A DNA stretch of 64,000 nucleotides from Consotaella salsifontis (lineage in GTDB: Bacteria > Pseudomonadota > Alphaproteobacteria > Rhizobiales > Rhizobiaceae). The notes beneath the pieces were generated by a model. That model made no database searches. It was not told the origin of the DNA and saw only the letters and a list, made by a program, of their open reading frames with translations. The stretch lies in NCBI RefSeq assembly GCF_900167365.1, contig NZ_FUXL01000003.1, forward strand, positions 62,001 through 126,000, given 5' to 3'. Both the position numbers and the translations under genes were made by a program. Shown piece by piece: positions 15,782 through 23,667 of this stretch (its first letter is position 1; each line of letters starts with the position of its first letter).

Positions 15782-15809
15782 AAACCGGCGGCCCCAGGCC
15801 GCCGGTTTT
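15782..15809 (+). terminator. Rho-independent terminator after DJ-1/PfpI gene
   Basis: A 12-bp perfect stem (AAACCGGCGGCC / GGCCGCCGGTTT) with a 3-nt loop is followed by T-rich sequence (TTTTCTTTGG). It separates the DJ-1/PfpI gene from the oxidase subunit IV and transhydrogenase operon. Confidence 0.85.
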
Positions 15810-15881
15810 CTTTGGTCCGTCGGCGTTGCCATTAAGATGTGCGATCGTGTATTTCCACGAGATGAGACGACGGAGGTTTTA

Positions 15882-16106
15882 ATGGCCGAACATGCGCGTT
15901 TTGAGATGAGCACCGCCGCCCAGATGGATTATCCGGAGCACGAGCGGACCTATTCGTTATTCCTCAAACTCCTGAAGTGGGGCAGCATTGCCGTCGCGTC
16001 GCTGTTGATTGCCATGGCGTTTGGCTTCGTCGGCGGCGGTGGCTTCTTCGGCGGGGTGATCTCCTTCGTGGTCGTCCTGGCGATCGCCTATTTTGTCGCA
16101 CGTTGA
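15882..16106 (+). CDS. aa3-type cytochrome c oxidase subunit IV
   Basis: A 74-residue protein with a short polar N-terminus containing the family motif MDYPEHERTYSLFLKL and one or two C-terminal hydrophobic helices rich in Gly. This is the small fourth subunit of alphaproteobacterial aa3 oxidases. GGAGG lies 5 bases before the ATG. The gene sits just upstream of the transhydrogenase genes, as in Brucella and Rhizobium, away from the main oxidase operon. Confidence 0.85.
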   Translation: MAEHARFEMSTAAQMDYPEHERTYSLFLKLLKWGSIAVASLLIAMAFGFVGGGGFFGGVISFVVVLAIAYFVAR

Positions 16107-16211
16107 GGTTTCCACACCTCGATTGATTGACAGGAACGCCGGTCGCATTCTTTTTCGGCCTGATGGTCGGCATTGGCCAGCGACGGCCACAACAGCCTGA
16201 GGGGGCTTTCA

Positions 16212-17414
16212 TTGAAGCTATTCGTTCCGAAAGAGCGCGACTCTGCGGAGCCGCGTGTGGCGGCGTCACCTGACACGGTGAAAAAACTGAAAGGGCTCGG
16301 TTTCGACATTGTCGTGGAAAGCCGGGCCGGTATCGATTCGCGCATCACCGACGAAGCTTTCACGGCGGCTGGAGCCACGATCGGTTCTGCCGACGACGCC
16401 CGAGACGCCGACGTCGTTCTCAAGGTTCGTCGCCCGACGGACGAGGAGCTGTCCTCCTACAAGCGCGGCGCCGTCGTCATCGCCATCATGGACCCCTACG
16501 GCCAGGACGAGGCCGTGGGGCGGATGGCCGATGCCGGCATTTCCGCCTTCGCGATGGAGTTCATGCCGCGCATCACCCGCGCCCAGGTCATGGACGTTCT
16601 CTCCAGCCAGGCGAACCTTGCCGGTTATCAGGCGGTGATCGACGCGGCGGCGACCTATGATCGCGCCTTTCCGATGATGATGACGGCTGCCGGCACCGTT
16701 CCTGCGGCCCGCGTCTTCGTGATGGGCGCGGGCGTCGCCGGCCTCCAGGCGATCGCCACCGCCAAGCGCCTCGGCGCAGTGGTCTCGGCCACCGACGTGC
16801 GGCCCGCCGCCAAGGAACAGGTCGAATCGCTCGGCGGCAAGTTCATCGCCGTCGAGGACGAGGAGTTCAAGCAGGCGGAGACTGCCGGCGGCTATGCCAA
16901 GGAGATGTCGAAGGAGTATCAGGCCAAGCAGGCCGAGCTCGTCGCCTCCCACATCGCCAAGCAGGACGTGGTGATCACCACGGCGCTGATTCCCGGGCGC
17001 CCCGCGCCGCGGCTCGTCACGCGCCAGATGGTCGATTCGATGAAGCCGGGCTCCGTGCTCGTCGATCTCGCGGTCGAGCGCGGCGGCAACGTCGAAGGCG
17101 CGGTCGCCGGTGAGGTGGCCGAGGTCGGGCCGGCAAAGGTCGTCGGCTACCTCAACGTTCCCGGCCGCATCGCCGCCACCGCGTCGCTGCTCTACGCCAA
17201 GAACGTCCTCGCCTTCCTGGAGACCATGGTCGACAAGGAGACGAAGGCGCTGAAGCTCGACTTCTCCGACCAGCTGATCAGCGCGACCGCGCTGACCCAA
17301 GACGGCAAGGTGGTCCACCCGAACTTTCAGAAGAAAGCCGAGCCCGCTCCGGCGAGTGCCCCTGAGGCGGCTCCCGATCAGAACGGCGCCGAGCCCGCGA
17401 AGGGGAACGACTGA
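16212..17414 (+). CDS. pntAA: NAD(P) transhydrogenase alpha subunit, domain I (PntAA)
   Basis: A 400-residue NAD(H)-binding subunit of the proton-translocating transhydrogenase, which uses the proton gradient to reduce NADP+ with NADH. It has the alanine dehydrogenase/PNT N-terminal domain ([17 protein letters not shown]), the Rossmann motif [18 protein letters not shown] and the mobile loop region ([11 protein letters not shown]). A Pro/Ala-rich tail ends the protein. The start is taken as TTG at 16212, seven bases after GAGGGGG and giving the family N-terminus M-KLFVPKE; a frame extending to 16173 lacks a ribosome site. It overlaps pntAB. Confidence 0.93.
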   Translation: MKLFVPKERDSAEPRVAASPDTVKKLKGLGFDIVVESRAGIDSRITDEAFTAAGATIGSADDARDADVVLKVRRPTDEELSSYKRGAVVIAIMDPYGQDEAVGRMADAGISAFAMEFMPRITRAQVMDVLSSQANLAGYQAVIDAAATYDRAFPMMMTAAGTVPAARVFVMGAGVAGLQAIATAKRLGAVVSATDVRPAAKEQVESLGGKFIAVEDEEFKQAETAGGYAKEMSKEYQAKQAELVASHIAKQDVVITTALIPGRPAPRLVTRQMVDSMKPGSVLVDLAVERGGNVEGAVAGEVAEVGPAKVVGYLNVPGRIAATASLLYAKNVLAFLETMVDKETKALKLDFSDQLISATALTQDGKVVHPNFQKKAEPAPASAPEAAPDQNGAEPAKGND

Positions 17415-17842
17415 TGGAAAGTCAGAACGCCTTGGACGCGTTGCGCAACATCGATAGCGCCGGCACGGCGATCGAGAATGCGCGCGCGAGCATCGAGAAC
17501 CTTCTCACCGACGTCGCGGCTCAGGGCGTCGCCGGTGCGGCACACGCAGCGACGGGGGTCGACCCCTTCGTCTTCCACTTCGCGATCTTCGTGCTGGCCA
17601 TCTTCGTTGGCTATTACGTCGTCTGGTCGGTGACGCCGGCCCTGCATACGCCGCTCATGTCCGTGACCAACGCGATTTCGTCGGTCATCGTCGTGGGCGC
17701 GCTGCTCGCCGTGGGCATTGCCACCTCGGGACTTGCGACGGGCTTCGGCTTCATCGCCCTGGTGCTGGCAAGCGTCAACATCTTCGGCGGCTTCCTCGTC
17801 ACCCAGCGCATGCTGGGCATGTATAAAAAGAAGGAAAAGTGA
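17414..17842 (+). CDS. pntAB: NAD(P) transhydrogenase alpha subunit 2, membrane part (PntAB)
   Basis: A 142-residue protein with a soluble N-terminal third and three to four transmembrane helices ([19 protein letters not shown], then [13 protein letters not shown] and [17 protein letters not shown]). Together with the membrane part of PntB it forms the proton channel. Its ATG overlaps the pntAA stop (TGATG), so it is translationally coupled. In enterobacteria this part is fused to PntAA; the split arrangement is normal in alphaproteobacteria. Confidence 0.95.
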   Translation: MESQNALDALRNIDSAGTAIENARASIENLLTDVAAQGVAGAAHAATGVDPFVFHFAIFVLAIFVGYYVVWSVTPALHTPLMSVTNAISSVIVVGALLAVGIATSGLATGFGFIALVLASVNIFGGFLVTQRMLGMYKKKEK

Positions 17843-17856
17843 GGGGCTGATCGATC

Positions 17857-19260
17857 ATGTCCGCAAGCTTCGCAGCCTTTCTCTATCTCGTCTCCGGCGT
17901 CCTGTTCATTCTGGCGCTGAGAGGCCTGTCGCACCCGACCACAAGTCGTCGGGGTAACGTGTTCGGCATGGTGGGCATGGCGATCGCCGTGCTGACCACC
18001 CTGCTGCTCGCTAAGCCCAGCTTTGGTGGCCTGGCGCTCATCGTTCTCGGCATCGCCATCGGCGGCGGCTTCGGCGCCTATGTCGCGAAGAAGATCGCGA
18101 TGACGGCCATGCCCCAGCTGGTGGCCGCCTTCCACAGCCTCGTCGGCCTCGCCGCCGTCATGGTCGCCGCCGGCGCGCTCTATGCGCCCGAGTCGTTCGG
18201 CATCGGCATGGTCGGTTCCATTCACACCGAGGCGCTGGTCGAGATGTCCATCGGCGTCGCCATCGGCGCCATGACGTTCACCGGGTCGATCATCGCCTTC
18301 CTCAAACTCGATGGGCGCATGAGCGGCAAGCCGATCATTCTCCCGGCTCGCCACCTCATCAATCTCGGGCTCGGCGCGCTTCTGATCATCCTGGTGATCA
18401 CGCTGGCCACCACGGAAAGCCATCTCGCCTTCTGGCTGATCGTCGTCCTCGCGCTGGTGCTCGGCGTCCTCCTGATCGTCCCGATCGGCGGCGCCGACAT
18501 GCCGGTCGTGGTCTCGATGCTCAACTCCTACTCGGGCTGGGCGGCGGCCGGCATCGGCTTCACGCTGCAGAACCTTGCGCTGATCATCACCGGCGCGCTG
18601 GTCGGCTCTTCCGGCGCGATCCTTTCCTACATCATGTGCAAGGGCATGAACCGCTCGTTCATTTCGGTCATTCTCGGCGGCTTCGGCGGCGAGACGGGAC
18701 CGGCGGGCGCGGGCGGCGACCAGGGCGACCGCACGGTGAAGCAGGGCTCGGCCGACGACGCCGCCTATCTGATGAAGAACGCCGCCAAGGTCATCATCGT
18801 GCCGGGATACGGCATGGCCGTGGCCCAGGCGCAGCATGCCCTGCGCGAGATGGCCGACGTTCTGAAGAAAGAGGGCGTCGACGTGCGCTATGCCATCCAT
18901 CCGGTGGCGGGTCGCATGCCGGGGCACATGAACGTGCTGCTCGCGGAGGCCAATGTGCCGTACGACGAGGTGTTCGAGTTGGACGACATCAACTCCGAGT
19001 TCGCTCAGGCGGACGTTGCCTTCGTCATCGGCGCCAACGACGTGACCAATCCGGCCGCGCGTGACGATCCGTCGTCGCCGATCTTTGGCATGCCGATCCT
19101 CAACGTCGATCAGGCGGGCACCTGTCTTTTCGTCAAGCGCTCGCTCTCCTCGGGCTACGCCGGCATCGACAACTCGTTGTTCTATAAGGACAACACGATG
19201 ATGTTGTTCGGCGATGCAAAGAAGATGGTCGAAAGCATCGTCAAGGCGATGGCCGAATAG
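17857..19260 (+). CDS. pntB: NAD(P) transhydrogenase beta subunit (PntB)
   Basis: A 467-residue subunit: about eight N-terminal transmembrane helices forming the rest of the proton channel, then the NADP(H)-binding domain III starting near residue 290. Domain III shows the GYGMAVAQAQH nucleotide loop, the HPVAGRMPGHMNVLLAEA stretch and GANDVTNPAAR near the end. It follows pntAB by 14 bp and completes the operon. A terminator follows at 19281-19317. Confidence 0.96.
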   Translation: MSASFAAFLYLVSGVLFILALRGLSHPTTSRRGNVFGMVGMAIAVLTTLLLAKPSFGGLALIVLGIAIGGGFGAYVAKKIAMTAMPQLVAAFHSLVGLAAVMVAAGALYAPESFGIGMVGSIHTEALVEMSIGVAIGAMTFTGSIIAFLKLDGRMSGKPIILPARHLINLGLGALLIILVITLATTESHLAFWLIVVLALVLGVLLIVPIGGADMPVVVSMLNSYSGWAAAGIGFTLQNLALIITGALVGSSGAILSYIMCKGMNRSFISVILGGFGGETGPAGAGGDQGDRTVKQGSADDAAYLMKNAAKVIIVPGYGMAVAQAQHALREMADVLKKEGVDVRYAIHPVAGRMPGHMNVLLAEANVPYDEVFELDDINSEFAQADVAFVIGANDVTNPAARDDPSSPIFGMPILNVDQAGTCLFVKRSLSSGYAGIDNSLFYKDNTMMLFGDAKKMVESIVKAMAE

Positions 19261-19280
19261 CTTCGGTCCATTCGAACGGC

Positions 19281-19317
19281 AAAGGCCCGCCTCGGTGTCT
19301 CCGCGGCGGGCCTTTTT
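19281..19317 (+). terminator. Terminator of the pnt operon
   Basis: An 11-bp stem (AAAGGCCCGCC / GGCGGGCCTTT) with a 13-nt loop is followed by TTTGTTTG. It lies 20 bp after the pntB stop codon. The A-run on the left side could also let it act for the convergent DUF992 gene. Confidence 0.85.
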
Positions 19318-19350
19318 GTTTGGTCGCTCAAACCTGCGGGAACAGCCGAT

Positions 19351-19833
19351 TCAGCCGGCGTTGCCTGCCGGAGACAACGTGAACTTCGTGACGCCGATGG
19401 CGGCATTAACGCCGCTCTGCGCCTGGACGCTGATCGGCTGAAGCGTGAGACCGTTGTCGGCGCCGGCAAGGACCTTGACGCCGCCACCCGCCGCGAACGA
19501 GGCATCGGCGCTGGCGCCGCCATAGGTGCCTGCCAGAGACCAGGGCTTGTAATCATTGCCCCCCACGGAAAGCACGGTCCACTGCATCACCGTCTCGCCG
19601 GTGACGCCGACATCCAGGCCGAAATTGTCGAGCTTGGCGTTGTAGAGCTCGTGAGGCGCCTGGGAGTTGGCGGGCGTGAATTCACAGACCAGGTTTTCCG
19701 AAGAGCCGATGATGAAGCCGGTGGAGCCATTGCTGTGGCAGACGAGAGATCCGAGTTCCGAGTCGGCGGAGGCGGACAGCGGCAAGGCGACCATGGCCGA
19801 GGCAAGGGCGGCGGCGAAAACAAGCTTCTTCAT
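19351..19833 (-). CDS. DUF992 secreted protein
   Basis: A 160-residue exported protein with a clean signal peptide (MKKLVFAAALASAMVALPLSASA) and two Cys residues (LVCHSNG, LVCEFTP) that probably form a disulfide. The Gly-rich beta-strand pattern (GSTGFIIGSS, GLDVGVTGETVMQW) matches the DUF992 family common in Rhizobiales. Function is unknown. The frame extends upstream, but the start at 19833 is the only one that yields a signal peptide. It is convergent with pntB. Confidence 0.85.
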   Translation of the reverse strand: MKKLVFAAALASAMVALPLSASADSELGSLVCHSNGSTGFIIGSSENLVCEFTPANSQAPHELYNAKLDNFGLDVGVTGETVMQWTVLSVGGNDYKPWSLAGTYGGASADASFAAGGGVKVLAGADNGLTLQPISVQAQSGVNAAIGVTKFTLSPAGNAG

Positions 19834-20074
19834 TGGGGAATGACTCCGAACATTTCGTTGGAGGCGAAATGATGCCGAGCCGAACCGGTTCCGTGTCGCT
19901 GCCAAAGCGCTCATCGCGAAAGTCCCGGAACGGAGCCAATCGGACGATGGCTCGTGCCCGACAAGAAGGGCGCCACAGCCTGGGCCTGGAGGAATCAACC
20001 TTCCTGGTCACACGCAAAAAAGAAAGGCGCCGGGAAGGGCGCCTTCGATGATGCCGGATAAGCTGCCAGAAGTC

Positions 20075-20929
20075 TCAGGCGCCGCTGGTGCGCGCCATGC
20101 CATCCTTGGCCGGTCGATAATTCGGGTCGATCTGAGCCGCGCGGGCGTAGGACTTGAAGGCGCGGGATTTTTCGCCGCGGCGTTCGTAGACGATCGCCTG
20201 GTTCGTCCAGTATTCGGCGTTGTTCTCGTCTAGCTTCAGGGCCTGGTTGAAATCCGAGAACGCGTTTTCGTCGTCGCCGAGCGCCAGATAGGAGACGCCG
20301 CGGCCGGAATAGGGCTCCGGTGCGTTGGCCTGAAGCGAGATCGCGGTCGAGAAGTCCTCGATCGCCTGCTTGTGCTGTCCGTCGAGCTGATAGAGAAGCC
20401 CGCGATTGTGATAAGCGCGGGGATCGGTGGTGTTCAGCGCGATCGCGCGATTGTAGTCGGAAAGCGCCTCGCGATTGCGTCCGGCGGCGCGATAGACGTT
20501 GCCGCGCCCGATATAGGCAGCGTCGTAGTTGGAATTGATCTTCAGCGCCGCGTTGTAGTCGTTGATCGCGTTGACCGGCTGATTGATCTGTCGATAGACC
20601 AGCGCGCGGTTGGCGTAGGCCTGATAGAAATTTGGATCGATCTGGATCGCCGCGGTGAAATCGGCGATGGCCTTCTCGTACTCGCCCGCCCGGCCATAGG
20701 CGGTGCCGCGAACGTTGAGCGCCTCGGGGTCGCGCGGGTTGGCGGCGACGGTAGCGGAAAGCGAGGCGATGTTCTCTTGCGAGCCTTGCGCCTGATCGAG
20801 ACGGATCACCTGAGCCGTTGGCGTGGACTGGCAGGCCGCGAGCAGGAGCGAGAGGAGCGTGGCCACCACGGGACCGGTCGAGCCGGCCTTCTTCGCAAGG
20901 GCCCGGCCAGCGGACAGATCATTCCCCAT
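20075..20929 (-). CDS. TPR-repeat lipoprotein
   Basis: A 284-residue protein with a lipoprotein signal (VVATLLSLLLAAC, acylated Cys) and six tetratricopeptide repeats of the W-x2-L-G-x2-Y-x8-A-x3-F-x2-A type, so it is a periplasmic protein-binding scaffold similar in layout to NlpI. The ATG at 20929 has GAGG nine bases upstream, while a longer frame from 20965 has no ribosome site. Partner unknown. It stands alone between DUF992 and rpsU genes. Confidence 0.85.
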   Translation of the reverse strand: MGNDLSAGRALAKKAGSTGPVVATLLSLLLAACQSTPTAQVIRLDQAQGSQENIASLSATVAANPRDPEALNVRGTAYGRAGEYEKAIADFTAAIQIDPNFYQAYANRALVYRQINQPVNAINDYNAALKINSNYDAAYIGRGNVYRAAGRNREALSDYNRAIALNTTDPRAYHNRGLLYQLDGQHKQAIEDFSTAISLQANAPEPYSGRGVSYLALGDDENAFSDFNQALKLDENNAEYWTNQAIVYERRGEKSRAFKSYARAAQIDPNYRPAKDGMARTSGA

Positions 20930-21211
20930 TCGATTCACGCCTCGGTTCCTCTGCTTGTCATCCATGTTTCGAAACTTGGCGCGTTCATGACGCGAAACCA
21001 GAGCCTTGGCGACTGCTTAAGGCCTGATCGCCCGTGATTCGCCGTTTCAGCCACATGGCCTTTGCCGTCGATCCTGCCATCATTCCTTCCGACAGAGCCA
21101 AGATGTTGAGCTCTGGCTTGATGGATGGTGCCAGAACAGACCGCAAGCGCAAAAAGACGACGTCCTCGCGGCCGTCGTCCATCATCGCATCCGTCCGTGA
21201 GAGATGGCGGA

Positions 21212-21442
21212 TCAGTGCGCCGCGACGCGGCCGCCCGACGTCAGCCCCTCGCGCTGGGCGCGCTTGCGGGCGAGCTTGCGGGCGCGGCGTACGGCCTCTG
21301 CCTTCTCGCGAGCGCGGCGCTCCGACGGCTTCTCATAGAAATTACGCATCTTCATTTCACGGAAGACGCCTTCGCGCTGCAGCTTCTTCTTGAGCGCGCG
21401 GAGAGCCTGATCAACGTTGTTGTCGCGAACGAGTACCTGCAC
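21212..21442 (-). CDS. rpsU: 30S ribosomal protein S21
   Basis: A 76-residue basic protein with the S21 core [20 protein letters not shown] and [19 protein letters not shown], then an Arg/Lys-rich tail. S21 is part of the small ribosomal subunit near the anti-Shine-Dalgarno region. An inverted repeat (GAGGAT/ATCCTC, 21481-21501) with an AT-rich centre lies upstream and probably overlaps its promoter. Confidence 0.97.
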   Translation of the reverse strand: MQVLVRDNNVDQALRALKKKLQREGVFREMKMRNFYEKPSERRAREKAEAVRRARKLARKRAQREGLTSGGRVAAH

Positions 21443-21726
21443 CGAAGAGTCCGTTTCTCATGTTCGATCGGATTGTGGAAGAGGATCAATATATAATCCT
21501 CTCGCGGAAGACTAAGCTTCCGCAAGTGGCGCTCCATTACCAGATCACCGGATCGTTGTCGAGCGGCTTCGATGCAGCCGCGAGCGGAAAAGTGGATGGC
21601 GCGGCGGCTGTGCTTTTGCTGTCAACGAATGAGCGAATACGAGCTGGGCCCCGACTGGCTGCGACGATTTAACCCATGATTTGGCCGGCATTGGAGGCTG
21701 AAAAGCGGCCGGTGCAGGTGGCGGCA
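21443..21726. other. Intergenic region between rpsU and cytochrome c peroxidase
   Basis: This part of the 356-bp gap between divergent rpsU and the peroxidase gene holds the inverted repeat GAGGAT-N9-ATCCTC (21481-21501). Its centre includes TATATT on the minus strand, a fair -10 for rpsU. Short open frames here have no family features. The FNR-type box for the peroxidase follows at 21727. Confidence 0.5.
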
Positions 21727-21740
21727 TTGATCCATATCAA
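21727..21740. promoter_or_regulatory. FNR-type box upstream of cytochrome c peroxidase
   Basis: TTGAT-CCAT-ATCAA is a perfect match to the FNR/FnrL consensus TTGAT-N4-ATCAA. It is centred about 65 bp before the peroxidase ATG, a suitable distance for activating a promoter in between. It predicts induction under low oxygen, as known for cytochrome c peroxidases in other proteobacteria. Confidence 0.8.
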
Positions 21741-21798
21741 AGTTGCATGGGTGGTGCGATGATCGTATCGGGCGAGTTTTTTAGAAGGAGTCTAAGAA

Positions 21799-22860
21799 AT
21801 GACCCGCCTGGGAGTATGGTTTTTGGGAGTGGGAACTGGGGTGCTGCTCGCGGCCTCGGGCGCCTCGGCTGATGAACTTCGAGATCAGGCCAAGGACCTG
21901 TTTCCGCCGGTTCCGGCCAAGGTGGCCCACGTGCGCGGCCAGCCGGTGACGAGCGGCCAGATAGACCTCGGCCGCATGTTGTTCTTCGATCCGCGCCTTT
22001 CGGCGAGCCACGTCATCAGCTGCAACACCTGTCATAACGTCGGCACCGGCGGGGCGGACAACGTTCCGACCTCGATCGGCCATGCCTGGCAGCAGGGCCC
22101 GAGAAATTCGCCGACAGTGTTGAACTCCGTGTTCAACGTCGCCCAGTTCTGGGACGGGCGCGCCGCCGATCTCAGGGAGCAGGCGAAGGGTCCCGTCCAG
22201 GCTGGGGTCGAGATGGCCAACACGCCGGATCGCGTCGTCGCCACGTTGAAGAGCATGCCGGCCTATGAAGCTGCCTTTGAGAAGGCCTTTCCGGACGCGC
22301 CGGACGCTGTGACCTTCGACAATATGGCCCTCGCTATCGAAGCCTTCGAAACGACCTTGGTCACGCCGAATTCCCGTTACGACCAGTTCGTCCAGGGCGA
22401 CGACCACGCCCTGAACCAGGAAGAGCGCCGTGGCCTCCAGGTCTTCATCGATTCCGGATGCAGCGGTTGCCATTACAGCTCGAATTTCGGCGGTCAGGAC
22501 TACTTCCCCTTCGGCGTTGTCGAAAAGCCCGGTGCCGAGATTCTTCCCGAGAAGGACAAGGGCCGCTTTTCCGTCACTCAGACCGCGACCGACGAGTATG
22601 TCTTCCGCGCCGCACCGTTGCGCAATGTCGAGTTGACCGCCCCCTATTTCCACAGCGGGCAGGTGTGGGACCTTAAGCAGGCCGTCGGCGTCATGGCGAC
22701 GGCTCAGCTGGGAACGGAGATGCCCGAAGGGGACATCGACGCAATCGTCGCCTTCCTGAAGACGCTGACCGGCGAACGCCCTGAAATCGACTACCCGGTT
22801 TTGCCGGTAAGCACGGAGGCGACGCCAAAGCCCGACTTTGGCAGCTTGCCCACGAAATAG
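21799..22860 (+). CDS. Di-haem cytochrome c peroxidase
   Basis: A 353-residue periplasmic enzyme that reduces H2O2 to water with electrons from cytochrome c. It has a signal peptide ending near GASADE, haem motifs CNTCH (Cys75-His79, peroxidatic haem) and CSGCH (Cys221-His225, electron-transfer haem), and the family motifs NSPTVLNSVFN, FWDGRAADL and LRNVELTAPYFHSG. Length fits CcpA/MauG-like peroxidases, and the Met-rich region near the C-terminus may give the distal ligand. A perfect FNR box precedes it. AAGGAG lies upstream of the ATG. Confidence 0.93.
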   Translation: MTRLGVWFLGVGTGVLLAASGASADELRDQAKDLFPPVPAKVAHVRGQPVTSGQIDLGRMLFFDPRLSASHVISCNTCHNVGTGGADNVPTSIGHAWQQGPRNSPTVLNSVFNVAQFWDGRAADLREQAKGPVQAGVEMANTPDRVVATLKSMPAYEAAFEKAFPDAPDAVTFDNMALAIEAFETTLVTPNSRYDQFVQGDDHALNQEERRGLQVFIDSGCSGCHYSSNFGGQDYFPFGVVEKPGAEILPEKDKGRFSVTQTATDEYVFRAAPLRNVELTAPYFHSGQVWDLKQAVGVMATAQLGTEMPEGDIDAIVAFLKTLTGERPEIDYPVLPVSTEATPKPDFGSLPTK

Positions 22861-22946
22861 GGAAAGGTGCGGGAGGGTTCGCCTCTCCTGATGACGGTCT
22901 AAGGCCCCCGGCGTTCGAGCCGGAGGCCAAGAGTCGTCAAGGTGTC

Positions 22947-23561
22947 TCACGCTGGCGCGGAGGCTCGCGCCAGCGCGGGCCGGGCCGCGATCGGGCCGAC
23001 ATAGGCCTGGATCGTCGCACTTTCCCGAATGCGTGGCGCGCCGAATGCGCCCGCGAAGTTAAGCGCGGCGCCCATCACCAGATCGGCGGCCGTGAAGCGA
23101 TTGCCGACAAGGAAGCTGCGGCCTGCCAGCTCCTTTTCCAGCGTCTCAATTACCCGGTCATAGCTGCCCCAGCCGGCGGAAATTTCCGGCAGGGGCGGCG
23201 CGTCCTTGCGCATCATCGCCTCTGTCATGGCCGGCTCCAGACAGGACCCGACGAAGAACAGCCACCGATAATAGGTGCCGCGCTCGCTGGAGGACAGGGC
23301 GGGGGCGAGGCCCGCTTGCGGATAGGCGTCTGCGAGATAGGCGATAATCGCGTTGGCTTCGGTGATCACCGTCCCGTCCGCCAGGATCAGTGTCGGGATC
23401 TTCCCCATCGGATTGAGTTCGCGCAGTCGCTTGCGGTTGGCGTCATCGTGGTCGAACTCAATGGGGATCAGAGTGTAGTCGGCTTCGACCTCTTCCAGCA
23501 TCCAACGGGCGATGACCGCCCGGCTTCTCGGGTTGAAGAAAAGCGACAGCTTGTCCGTCAT
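22947..23561 (-). CDS. Glutathione S-transferase
   Basis: A 204-residue GST with the N-terminal thioredoxin fold beginning LSLFFNPRSRAVIARWMLEE (catalytic Ser or Arg region), the cis-Pro GKIPTLIL, the glutathione-binding ITEANAII and the C-terminal N-cap box NRFTAADLVMG. It is closer to the beta/theta-type bacterial GSTs than the GST at 1379-2041, with which it shares only the fold. It is convergent with the peroxidase gene. Confidence 0.92.
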   Translation of the reverse strand: MTDKLSLFFNPRSRAVIARWMLEEVEADYTLIPIEFDHDDANRKRLRELNPMGKIPTLILADGTVITEANAIIAYLADAYPQAGLAPALSSSERGTYYRWLFFVGSCLEPAMTEAMMRKDAPPLPEISAGWGSYDRVIETLEKELAGRSFLVGNRFTAADLVMGAALNFAGAFGAPRIRESATIQAYVGPIAARPALARASAPA

Positions 23562-23667
23562 GATGCCTCCGCGTGAAAACGATGATTCGAGAGCGTGATC
23601 GCCGAAGCATAGCGCAGCTCACGCTCCGCTCTCGCTCCAATGTCGCGCATTCATGGGCGGTGGACGA

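Noticed and set aside
17614-18927. 437-codon minus-strand frame opposite pntAB-pntB
   Set aside because: Antisense of clearly conserved membrane and nucleotide-binding sequence.
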